From Triticum aestivum (Eukaryota > Streptophyta > Magnoliopsida > Poales > Poaceae): a DNA stretch of 64,000 nt. This document shows, one piece after another, positions 54,344 to 64,000 of this stretch. Below the pieces are notes generated by a model. The model searched no databases and was not told the origin of the DNA. It saw only the letters and a program-made list of their open reading frames with translations. Every line of letters starts with the position of its first letter. Positions within the stretch are counted from its first letter, which is position 1. Both the position numbers and the translations under genes were made by a program. Where the stretch lies: assembly GCF_018294505.1 (NCBI RefSeq), contig NC_057794.1, positions 190,767,114 to 190,831,113 on the forward strand. Reading direction: 5' to 3'.

Positions 54344-55380
54344 GACAGCGTGGCAGACCCTACAAAATTCCTCCAGGCATAAGCAGAGGCCGTTTGGGCA
54401 GCAGGCGGCGATGGCAAGGTCATGGAGAACTAGCTCCCTATGGCTCTTGTAGGTACGCCTCACTCGTGGTTGCTCAACCCGCCGGAGTCTTCGGTGGCCT
54501 CCCAGGAGGAGCTGCACGATTTGTTTGCCACGCGCTTCGCAGCTCCGGCACCTAACGTCGTCCCCGCCATCCTCGGCGGGTCGCAGGCGCCCGCCTCAAG
54601 CCGCCACGTCAAGCAGCTCTTCTGACAAGCGGGGGTCATCCAGTCGCGTCGGGGGGCTCCTCCAGGCTGGGCGGCACCCAAGGCCGACCTTGTCTTCGAC
54701 TCCAGGGACCACCCCAAGATCACGGCCAGCGCCGGCGCACTCCCCATGGTTTGCACCCCCACCATCTGCAACATAGCGGTCACTAGGACCTTCATCGACG
54801 GCGGTGTTGGTCTCAACGTCCTCTTCATGGAGGCCTTCGGCCTGCTTCATGTGCCCTACGGCCAGCTACTCCCCACCAGGCCTTTTTTCGGGGGTCGGCG
54901 GCGGTTCCACATTTCCTCTGGGGCAGATCTGCCTCCCTGTCACCTTTGGTACACGCGACAACTACCGCACCGAGCTCATCGACTTCGACGTCACCCGCAT
55001 CGACCTCATGTATAGTGCCATTCTCGGGTATCCGGCCCTCGCCAAGTTCATGGCAGGGACTCACCCCGACTGCAACGTCATGAAGATGCTGGGGAGCAGC
55101 GACATTCTCACCGTAGCGGGGGACACCAAGGACGCGCTCATGGCCCTCAAGCTCGCTTTCAAGGCTGCCACGGCCGCACGACCAGACGCAAAGGGAGCTC
55201 CGAAGACCCCGGAGGCCGCACCGGCAAAGAAGAAGAAGTTGTTCCAAAATGAAGAAAGTGCCAGTAGATGACGACGGGGGATCAGGCCCCACCTTCACCA
55301 TAGGCGCCGCCTTCCTCCGGACCAGGAAGAGGCACTGGTCAGCTTCCTCCATGCGAACAAGGAGGAATCAGGCCCAAGTG
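54344..55380 (+). pseudogene. Gypsy gag-protease fragment
   Basis: DSVADPTKFLQAYAEAVWAA and WLLNPPESSVASQEELHDLF (54344-54525) are gag core text resembling the copy at 57880-58095. After an internal deletion near 54600-54640, protease text follows: TFIDGGVGLNVLFMEAFGL near 54790-54845, with an intact D-G-G motif. VPYGQLLPTRPF and the YSAILGYPALAKFMAGTH phrase near 55012-55065 continue it. It ends in the start of the RT region (EEALVSFL-type text near 55330-55350) and then loses similarity. Its left part was cut off by the Sabrina/WHAM-like insertion. Confidence 0.75.
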
Positions 55381-55419
55381 GTCGTGTGTGCAAAAGAAAA
55401 GAAAAGGGGGCAAAAACTG

Positions 55420-55489
55420 GGGAGCCTGGGACTTGAACCCAAGACCTCTGGTCCGGATGCCGACAGTGCTAGCCAACTCGGCTATGCCC
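55420..55489 (-). tRNA. tRNA-like sequence, probably degenerate
   Basis: The minus strand has TAGCCGAGTTGG (A-box consensus, 55473-55484) and GGTTCAAGTCC (B-box consensus, 55429-55439) at tRNA-like spacing. A T-stem of five pairs flanks the TTCAAGT loop. The D-arm text GAGTTGGCTAGC resembles plant elongator tRNA-Met. The acceptor and anticodon stems pair poorly, so a tRNA-derived relic is likelier than an active gene. Confidence 0.35.
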
Positions 55490-56180
55490 GTGATCGTGAA
55501 AGAAATGAGGACTCCAGGTTACTTGAGCGAACTGCAGAAGGTCGAGCTTTTGGAGCCATGGCTCACGGTGATTGTCGGGGACGTAGACGAGCATAGATGC
55601 GGCAACCGTGGCTGCAAAGGGCTGGTAGGGGTGCGGAAGATGATGAGGGTGCAGCTACAGGATGCGCGCATACAGTGGCTTGAACTCAAGCTCGCGCTCG
55701 ACTTGAGCATGGCACGGCGGGCGACTACAGCAGCTTGGCGGGCATGGTTGAGAAACAGGGCAGTCAGCGGGCTACGGGACGCTGCTCTAACATGAGCGTG
55801 CTGAGCACGAGATGCAGCTGACGCGCTCGTGTGTGGGCGTGTGCGAAAGAGGCATGCGCTCGAGGCAAGAGTGGCGAGGAGAAGCAGGGTAAGCGGTAGC
55901 AGGACCTGCTCGAGCACGAGCATGGCTCAGCTCGGGCGACAGCGACGCGACACAATCGGCGAAGTAGCTGGGTGCGGCGGCGAGTGTGCGTGCGGTGCGA
56001 TGGAGCGTTAGGGGTTCGGGTTTTGGGTGTGTGCATGTGCATGCTATGGAGGCGCTGAGTGTAGGTTCTTGCGTGCGTGGCCATGGCATGGACATGGTGG
56101 CTGGAGCTTGTCGGCGTCCTGGGAACGGGGGTACCCAGACTTGCTTGCTTGCGGCCCAGGGTGTGGCTCCACCAGCGGCC
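55490..56180. other. GC-rich stretch of unknown origin
   Basis: About 0.7 kb rich in CpG and GAGC/GCTC words. Open frames on both strands arise from composition; none has a recognisable domain. It lies between a gag-protease fragment and the LTR of a second Gypsy element and may be the 3' region of the first. I could not assign it. Confidence 0.4.
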
Positions 56181-57018
56181 TGGTACGGCCCATCTTCATC
56201 AACAAACACTCAAGACCCTTGCGAGGGGCCAAGCCTCGCGAGGCGGACGACACAAGGCCTCCTCAGGGGCAGCCTCACTAGGCTGGCTCATGAGGAGCGG
56301 GGAGATCAAGGTGAGGGGTACCTCATGAGGTTTCCGTGGTGTGAGCCATGATGACCAAGGCCAGGCGGGCGCCAGGCGAGTGCTAGTGCGCGCTGAGTAC
56401 TGGTTGCCTCTTTGGTGCTAAAGAGGCAGGCGCAAGCGCGGAGTCCCGAGGTATCAGACAAAGGTTTCCATATTGGTGCAACGAGACCAAGACTAGCAGG
56501 ACGGAGGTCAACACAGAGCCCACAACTGCGTCACCACCAGAGCCTTTGGTAGGCGAAGACCACCTTTTGTGAGGATAACTTGTACTAGTTGTCCAACTTC
56601 AAATTGGCCATTCTGGGATCCCTTCCCGCCTAATATTTGGGAAGAAGACCCGGGCCTCTATATATAGGACTAGCCACCATCGTAGGAGGGGTACCGAGAT
56701 CTGATCTTGGCTGGATCATTCAGACCATCCTCAGCACACAAGCTCATCGATCTCAAGAACACCTCTCCTCAGGAGGATGTTCTTCCCTTGTACTTGTTCA
56801 TCCCCAGCCTACAAGGCAATCCACCACACCACACTAGAGTAGGATATTACACTACAATGGTGACCCAAACCAGTATAAACAGTTGTGTCTCTTGTTCCTT
56901 GTGTTCGGCGAGCTAGGCTTTGAGATCGTGGCGAGAGTGTGAGCTAGGGGGAGAGAGATTTTCATGCACACCCCAGAGTTCGAACCTCAAGGGTTTTGCC
57001 GGAACCTGTGATCCGACA
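56181..57018 (+). repeat. 5' LTR of a second Gypsy element (left boundary uncertain)
   Basis: The right end is set by CCGACA followed by the primer-site-like TGGCGCGCCAGGTAGGG at 57021-57037. CTATATATAGGAC at 56655-56667 is a good TATA box. The left end at TGGTACGGCCC is a guess because no second LTR copy is in the window. The palindrome CCTCGCGAGG lies at 56234-56243. Confidence 0.6.
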
Positions 57019-57020
57019 TT

Positions 57021-57037
57021 TGGCGCGCCAGGTAGGG
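57021..57037 (+). other. Primer-binding site of second Gypsy element
   Basis: TGGCGCGCCAGGTAGGG follows the LTR end by two bases. The first ten bases are self-complementary. I did not assign the tRNA. Confidence 0.65.
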
Positions 57038-57089
57038 TGCACTGAAGCTTTTCTTCCTTCGATCCGCGTTCCACTACTCCATCACATCC

Positions 57090-58868
57090 ATGTCCGACGC
57101 TCGCCGAGCCCATGCTGAGCGCCGCGCCACCCTTGCTGCCCGCGTCACTCAAACGGTGCCCGTTGGCAGACCTCCCCGCCGTTCTCCATCACCCGCTGCC
57201 AACGCCGCCACTGGCCCGGCAGTGAACGAGCAACAAGCGTCATCACTGCACCACTCTGTGCGGTAGGATGGCCGCACCGCCACCCCGTCGCTGACTCCGG
57301 CCGGCTTGTCGTCCCACGCCCGCCGCGCACCCACAGACACACAGGCCGCACCGCTCATGGAACGCGAGCTCTGGTGCTACCGCCCGGTCGATGACCTCTA
57401 TGAGGACTACCTGGACCACATCGCCGAGCTCGTCAGTGCCACTGGGGGCTCTCCTGCACCATCCCTCTCGTGGCCTCGCCCACCTCCAGCCGCGGGCGAC
57501 GTAGCTCACGGGGCGCCTCTGCCACCTCCGCATCAAGACGACGCCCTCGCACCGAGATGCGTAGCTCACGAAGCGCCACCACCTCCTCCGCATCAATACG
57601 GTGTCGTCGCCGCAACACGCGCGGTCCCGCGGCGTGATCCGCCACGCCGTGCGCCCGCGCATGAAGAAGGAAGCTGCCAGGAGGTCGCTCGACCACAAGA
57701 AAACACTCCTGCACTCCCCGCACCACCATGTTAAGACCACGCGCCGCTGGTGGTGGCGGTGCGTGGGTACCAAGACTAGGATCCATCACCATGATGGGCT
57801 CCAGTGACCACAGCAGGCTGCCGAGCCTTTACCCCCGAGCTACGCACCGTCGTCTCGCCACGCAAGTTCAAGCCGGACCTGACTCCGCGCTACGGCACCC
57901 CCGACCCCGCGGAGTTCTTGCAGCTCTATGAGCTGAGCATCGAGGCAGCCAACGGAGATGAGAAGGTCATGGTGAACTGGTTTCCCATGGGCCTCAAGGA
58001 TGGCATGCGCTTGTGGCTCCTAAACCTGCCCGCGAGATCGATTTCCTCCTGGGGCGAGATTCGCAAGCATTTCATTGCCAACTTCCAGGGCACTTAGGAC
58101 TGCCCGCCAGCCATAGGCGACCTACGGCGCATAAATCAGCAAACGAGGGAGACCCTACAAAAGTACATCCATCGTTTCAACAGCGTCCGCCTCAAGATCC
58201 CCAAGGTGACAGACGTGGCCATCATCTTTGTGTTCTCCGATGGCGTCCGCAACGTCAAGATGAAGGAGGAGCTCACCATCCACGAGGAGCTATGCTCGGC
58301 CCTGGAGATGTTCAACATGGCAACCAAGTGTGCAAGAGCTGAGGAGGGGCGCCTCTTCCTCCTCGAGCGCCCTGCTGCCGACCCAGAAGAGAAGAAAGGC
58401 GAGTCCGAGGACGTGAAGCGCAAGGGATTAGCCGTGCTGGCGGCAGAGCCGGACACAAAGTGCGTCCGGGACCACCCCGAGTCCTCTATGGGCAGTCGTC
58501 CGTTCTGTGCCTTCCACAACATACATAGCCACAACACCAGTGACTCCCAAGAGCTTAAGGCCATTCGAGATGGACGCTTCGGCCGGCGCCCCGAGCACAA
58601 CGACCGGGGCTACGGCCGAGGAGGAGGACGAAGTGGCACAACCGGCCTCGCGAGGACCAGCCTCGCGAGGGCGCCTGGAGGGACCAGCCTCGTGAGAACT
58701 GTTCTCAGGGCAATGCTGGCCTTCCTCCGCTGCCGGCACCACCTAGGAGGAACGGCGACCACCATCAGGATGATGGGGCTGGGGGCTTCCAGGAGCCACG
58801 CGCTATCTCCTGCTTCCGGTGGTGCTCAGGCCCCAGCCTCCGCGCATCTTCAAGCAGTTTGCTTGTGA
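57090..58868 (+). pseudogene. gag of the second Gypsy element, interrupted
   Basis: A likely start is ATG 57090 (MSDARRAHAERRATLAARV). A Pro/Ala/His-rich N-terminal part follows, with stops near 57265 and 57733. The gag core is PRKFKPDLTPRYGTPDPAEF and WLLNLPARSISSWGEIRKHF near 57860-58080. TAG at 58095 splits it from LRRINQQTRETLQKYIHRF in another frame. The C-terminal part is charged and includes HDGRF-type text and a glycine/arginine-rich patch. No clear CCHC knuckle. Palindromes CCTCGCGAGG at 58646-58655 and 58661-58670 lie within the Gly/Arg-rich part. Confidence 0.75.
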
Positions 58869-59574
58869 GGTGAACGCGGCCCTTCCCAGGCTCGAGGCCA
58901 CACGCCCGCTCAGGTGGTCCAAGTGCGCCATCACCTTCAGCTTGGCGGACCAGCTCAAGTGCGTGGCGACCGTGGGCATCCTTCCGATGCTTTGTTCACC
59001 CGTCATCAGCAACGTCCTAGTCACCAAGACCCTCATCAACGACGGCGCAAGGCTCAATGTCCTGTCTGTCGAGACGTTCGACAGCCTTCAAGTGCCATAC
59101 GATCAGCTAGAGCCTACCAATCCTTTCTTAGGAATGACCGACGGCTCCAACACCCCGATAGGGCAGGTTCGCCTCCTTGTCACCTTCGGCCAGCGTAACA
59201 ACTACCGCACCGAGCTCATCGACTTCGACGTTGCCCACATCCGTCTACCGTACAATGCCATCCTTGGATATCCGGCATTGGCCAAGTTTATGGCAATAAC
59301 CCACAATGGTTACAACGTCCTCAAGATACCAGGGAGTGGCGGAGTCATCATGGTCCCCTACGAAGAAAGAGATGCGGTGTGCTCCCTTGAGCGCGCCTTC
59401 CAAGCCGCTGCGATTGAAGACCCCGACAACGAAGGCACCCCGTACCCTCCTGAGGCCATCCCCAAGAAGAAGAAGAAGCAGCTACTCCTCCCAGGGCCTC
59501 AGGAGAGCGGTGTCTCTAGCGGCACCACCTCAGGATCCGCGCCCACAGCTGGGGCGCCTCCTTCCCTCGCATAG
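58819..59574 (+). pseudogene. Aspartic protease region of the second Gypsy element
   Basis: 251 open codons. KTLINDGARLNVLSVETF sits where the related fragment at 54790 has RTFIDGGVGLNVLFMEAF, so the catalytic Asp position reads Asn and the following Gly reads Asp. This copy probably lacks protease activity. VPYDQLEPTNPFLGM, GQRNNYRTELIDFDV and YNAILGYPALAKFMA complete the domain. It overlaps the end of the gag frame in another phase, so gag and protease are out of register. Confidence 0.8.
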
Positions 59575-60061
59575 GAAGGCGCACCCGATGCACTCCTCGG
59601 GAAAGGCTCAGGGGCTCTCTTCTGAGGGCCTTGGACCTAGCCAACATCACGAGGGAGGCGCTCGGGCACCATGTGGAGGCGTTCTTCACCGCACGTTTCC
59701 CTCAGAAGGGCTGTGGGCAAGGAGCGCCTGGTGCTCAGGAGTTCATCATCAAGGCGACCCAGGAGCTTCAAGAGGCAAGGGCCATACGTGGCGACCACCA
59801 CCCACCACCCGGCGTAGCTCCCCTTCCTGGCGAGGATGGCGGGCTGCGCGTCTATGTCGACATTCCAGGGCTCAATAGGGTTGCATCTCAAGAGCGCTTC
59901 TGGCCTTCGCGCATTGGTCGGTGTGAGGGTCCACCTCATAGCTACGTTCGCATGCCGTTTGGCTTGCCGAGCATGGCTGCCGCCTTCCAGCATCACCCGC
60001 GGAGCATTCGGGCGACTCAGGAGGCCAGGCATCATGCTGTTCTGGCAGAGATGGTGACGAT
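59575..60061 (+). pseudogene. Reverse transcriptase start, decayed and cut off
   Basis: After the protease stop, LANITREALGHHVEAFF and then, about 59930-59985, YVRMPFGLPSMAAAFQ recall RT phrases of the type TMSFGLKNAGATYQ. Much between is missing or altered. The element ends abruptly at the inverted Sabrina/WHAM-like LTR at 60062; the rest should lie beyond the window. Confidence 0.5.
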
Positions 60062-61255
60062 TGCTACCTCTTGAGCACCGCGTTGGTTTTCCCATGAAGA
60101 GGAAAGGGTGATGCAGCAAAGTAGCGTAAGTATTTCCCTTAGTTTTTGAGAACCAAGGTATCAATCTAGTAGGATACAACACTCAAGTCCCTCGTACCTA
60201 CACAAACAAATAAGAACCTCGCAACCAACGCGATAAAGGGGTTGTCAATCCCTTCACGGCCACTTACATGAGTGAGATCTGATAGAGATAATAATAATAA
60301 GATTAATATTTTTGGTATTTTTATGATATAGATTGAAAGTAAAGATTGCAAAATAAAATAGATTGGAAACTTTTATGATAAAAGATAGACCATGGGGCCA
60401 TAGGTTTCAATAGTGGCTTCTCACAAGATAGCATAAGTATTATGGTGGGTGAACAAATTACTGTCGAGCAATTGATAGAAAAGTGCATAATTATGAGAAT
60501 ATCTAGGCATGATCACGTATGTAGGCATCACGTCCACAACAAGTAGACCGAAACGATTCTGCATCTACTACTATTACTCCACACATCGACCGCAATCCAG
60601 CATGCATCTAGAGTATTAAGTTCATAAGAACAGAGTAACGCATTAGGCAAGATGACGTGATGTAGAGGCATAAACTCAAGCAACATGATACAAACCCCAT
60701 CTTTTTATCCTTGATGGCAACAATACAATACGTGCCTTGCTGCCCTTGCTGTCACTGGGAAAGGACACCACTAGATTGAACCCAAAGCTAAGCACTTCTC
60801 GCATTGCAAGAAAGATCAATCTAGTGGGACAAACTAAACTGATAATTCTAAGAAACATGGTAAGATAACCAATCATACATCAAATATTTCAGAGAAGAAT
60901 CAAATATTGTTCATAGATAAACTTGATCATAAACCCACAATTCAACGGATCTCGACAAACACACCGCAAAAAGGAGTTACATCGAATAGATCGCCATGAA
61001 GATCGAGGAGAACATTGTATTGAGATCCAAAGAGAGAAAAGAAGCCATCTAGCTAATAACTATGGACCCGAAGGTCTGTGGTAAACTACTCACACATCAT
61101 GGGAGAGGCTATGGTGTTGATGTAGAAGCCCTCCGTGGCCGATTCCCCCTCCGCGGAGCTCCGGAAAAGGCCCCAAGATGGGATCTCTTGGATAGAGAAG
61201 GTTGCAGTGGTGGAAATAGGGTTTCGTGGTGCTCCTAGATGATTTCAGGGTATAT

Positions 61256-61310
<55 letters not shown>

Positions 61311-61676
61311 GAAGAAGTAGGTCGGAGGAGCTGCAAGGGGCCCACGAGGGTGGGGGGCGCGCCCAGGGGGCGGGTGCGCCTCCCTGCCTTGTGGCCTCCT
61401 CGCTCCTTTCTTGACGTCTGCTCCAAGTCCTCTGGATCACATTTGTTCCTAAAATAACTCTCCCTATGGTTTCATTCCGTTTGGATTCCGTTTGATATTC
61501 CTTTTCTGCGAAACAATGAAATAGGCAAAAAAACAACAATTTGCACTAGGCCTTGGATTAGTAGGTTAGTCCCAAAAATGATATAAAAGTGTATAATAAA
61601 GCCCAATAAAGATCCGAAACAGATAATATAATAGCATGGAACAATAAAAAATTATAGATACGTTGGAGACGTATCA
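60062..61676 (-). repeat. 3' LTR of the inverted Sabrina/WHAM-like element
   Basis: 1615 bp from TGCTACCTCTTGAGC to GACGTATCA on the plus strand. A TA microsatellite at 61258-61307 replaces the normal TATA-box region. The purine tract complement GCATCCCCAAGCTT follows at 61678-61691. Confidence 0.92.
61258..61307. repeat. TA microsatellite within LTR promoter
   Basis: About 25 TA units. The left element has only CTATATATACTC at the equivalent place (about 5460-5470). Confidence 0.95.
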
Positions 61677-64000
61677 AGCATCCCCAAGCTTAATTCCTGC
61701 TCGTCCCCGAGTAGGTAAATGATAAAAACAGAATTTTTGATGTCGAATGCTACCTAGCATAATTCTCAATGTAATTTTCTTTATTGTGGCATGAATATTC
61801 AGATCTGAGAGATTCAAGACAAAATTTAATATTGACATAAAAATAATAATACTTGAAGCATACTAACTAAGCAATCATGTCTTTTTCAAAATAACATGGC
61901 CAAAGAAAGTTCATCCTTACAAAATCATATAGTTTGGTCATGCTCCATTTTCGTCACACAAGAATGCTCTCATCATGCACAACCCCGATGACAAGCCAAG
62001 CAATTGTTCCATACTTTAGGTATCTCAATTTTTTTTCAACTTTCACGCAATCCATGAGCGTGAGCCATGGATATAGCACTATGGGTGGAATAGAATATAA
62101 TGATGGGGGTTATGTGGAGAAGACAAAAAGGAGAAAGTCTAACATCGACGCGGCTAATCAACGGGCTAGGGAGATGCCCATCAATTGATATCAATGCAAT
62201 GAGTAGGGATTGCCATGCAACGGATGCACTAGGGCTACAAATGTATGAAAGCTCAATAAAAGAAACTAAGTGGGTGTGCATCCAACTTGCTAGCATGAAG
62301 AACTAGGGCATTTGAGGAAGCCCATTGTTGGCATATACAAGCCAAGTTCTATAATGAAAAGTTCCCACTAGTATATGGAAGTGACAAAACAAGAGACTCT
62401 CTATCATAAAAATCATGGTGCTACTTTGAAGCACAAGTGTGGAAAAAGAGGGTAGTAGCATCGTCGCTTTTTCTTCTTCTTTTTTTCTTTTTTTCTCTTT
62501 TGGGTCTTTTTTATTTGGCCTTTCTCTATTTTTGGTACAATTCTCTATTAATGATGATCATCACACTTTTATTTATTTACAACTCAATGATTACAACTCG
62601 ATACTAGAACAAAATATGACTATATATGAATGCCTCCGGCGGTGTACCGGGAAGGGCAATGAATCAAGAGACTTGATAAATTATGAATGGTGGCTTTTGC
62701 CACAAACACAATGTCAACTACATGATCATGCAAAGCAATATGGGAATGATGAAGCGTGTCATAAATGAAATGGTGAAAAGTTGCATGGCAATATATCTCG
62801 GAATGGCTATGGAAATACCATAATAGGTACGTATGGTGGCTGTTTTGAGGAAGATATAAGGAGGCTTATGTGTGATAGAGCATATCATATCACGGGGTTT
62901 GGATGCACCTGCGAAGTTTTCACCAACTCTCAAGGTGAGAAAGGAAATGCACAGTACCGAAGAGCCTAGCAATAATGGAAGGGTGAGAGTGCGTATAATC
63001 CATGGACTCAACATTAAGAACTCATATACTTATTGCAAAAATCTACAAGTCATCAAAAACCAAGCATTACACACATGCTCCTAGGGGGATAGATTGGTAG
63101 GAAAAGACCATCGCTCGTCCCCGACTGCCACTCATAAGGAAGACAATCAAATAACACCTCATGTTTCAAATTTGTTACACAACGGTTACCATACGTGCAT
63201 GCTACGGGACTTGCAATCTTCAACACAAGTATTTCTAAAATTCAAAACCACTCAACTAGCACACTCTAATATCACCATCTTTATATCATTATCAAATATC
63301 AAACTTCTCATAGTATTCAATGCACTTTCTATGATAGGTTTTATTATGCCCATCTTGGATGCCTATCATATTAGGAATAATTTCATAACCAAAGCAAATT
63401 ACCATGCTGTTCTATAGGACTCTCAAAATAATATAAGTGAATCATGGGAGATCAATAATTTCTATAAAATAAAACCACCACCGTGCTCTAGAAGATATAA
63501 GTGAAGCAGTAGAGCAAAATTATCTAGCTCAAAAGATATAATTGAAGCACATAGAGTATTCTAATAAATTCCAATTCATGTGTTGCTCTCCCAAAAGGTG
63601 TGTACAGCAAGGATGATTGTGGTAAACTAAAAATCAAAGACTCAAATCATACAAGACGCTCCAAGCAAAACACATATCATGTGGTGAATAAAAATATAGC
63701 CTCAAGTAAAGTTACCGATGGAAAACGACGAAAGTGGGGATGCCTTCCGGGGCACCCCCAAGCTTAGGCTTTTGGTTGTCCTAGAATTTTACCTTGGGGT
63801 GCCTTGGGCATCCCCAATCTTAGGCTCATGCCACTCCTTATTCCATAATCCATCAAACCTTTACCCAAAACTTGAAAACTTCACAACACAAAACTAAACA
63901 GAAAACCTCATGAGCTCCATTAGTATAAGAAAACAAACAACCACTTAAGGTAATGTAATTAAATCATTCTTTATTTATATTGGTGTTAAACTTACTGTAT
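61677..64000 (-). other. Non-coding interior of the inverted Sabrina/WHAM-like element
   Basis: 2.3 kb corresponding in reverse to 2790-5108, with small indels. Open frames such as 62439-62768 are not matched by an equivalent frame in the left copy and are not coding. Confidence 0.75.

Larger units (their letters stand above)
60062..64000 (-). mobile_element. Second Sabrina/WHAM-like Gypsy element, inverted, continues beyond window
   Basis: A complete 3' LTR (60062-61676) is followed by interior text that is the reverse complement of 2790-5108 of the left element. The left target site would be ACGAT (60057-60061). The gag-like part and 5' LTR lie outside the window. No coding frame is present in the visible part. 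Confidence 0.88.

Noticed and set aside
55787..56351. Overlapping GC-rich frames of 100-140 codons on both strands
   Set aside because: Simultaneous long frames on both strands are expected from high GC content; no domain or start context supports any of them.
62439..62768. A 109-codon frame with a hydrophobic start in the inverted Sabrina/WHAM-like element
   Set aside because: The matching interior of the left element (around 4000-4330 in reverse) does not preserve this frame.

Overview
This window looks like intergenic DNA from a large grass genome, most likely Triticeae (wheat, Aegilops or barley relatives). The evidence is the retrotransposon content: LTR ends, primer-binding sites and protein remnants match the Sabrina/WHAM-, Fatima- and Maximus/SIRE-type elements I know from wheat. 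Family names come from memory of those types and were not checked by a search. I see no ordinary host gene. Essentially every base belongs to an LTR retrotransposon, and most elements sit inside one another.

Layout. The oldest visible layer is Ty3/Gypsy gag-protease DNA at 54344-60061. It holds two related gag/protease copies, with the 5' LTR of the second ending at 57018. A non-autonomous Sabrina/WHAM-like Gypsy element (plus strand, window start to 54343) and a second, inverted one (60062 to window end) lie on either side. The 3' LTR of the left one was split by a minus-strand Copia element (6495-54155, 5-bp duplication ATTGA, about 9.1 kb net). That Copia was itself hit three times. A minus-strand, non-coding, Fatima-related element lies at 8677-14453. 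A plus-strand Fatima-like Gypsy element lies at 15377-33691 and carries a sibling with gag but no pol at 21196-29951 (duplication CCTGG). A plus-strand Copia element lies at 36417-50876 (duplication CCGTC), inserted in the integrase region of its host. Nesting reaches five levels.

Coding content. The Copia at 36417-50876 is best preserved: gag, then protease-integrase-RT-RNase H in Copia order. The Fatima-like host element has a decayed Gypsy-order pol and an antisense ORF before its 3' LTR. Its nested sibling keeps a 975-codon gag/protease ORF and an antisense ORF but lost RT, RNase H and integrase. The Sabrina/WHAM-like element keeps only a short gag-like ORF.

Most interesting region: 44570-48981, downstream of pol in the plus-strand Copia. 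A GC-rich block resembles a host promoter and leader (ACGTG core, TATA box, pyrimidine patch, AAACCCTA box, plausible 5'-UTR intron). It leads into about 3.6 kb of coding sequence now split by one frameshift. I do not recognise the product. Other signals are an array of TCGGT-N3-ACCGA palindromes in the minus-strand Copia LTRs, a TATA box expanded into a TA microsatellite in the right Sabrina/WHAM-like LTR, and LTRs that share their R/U5 part and primer site but carry different U3 ends.
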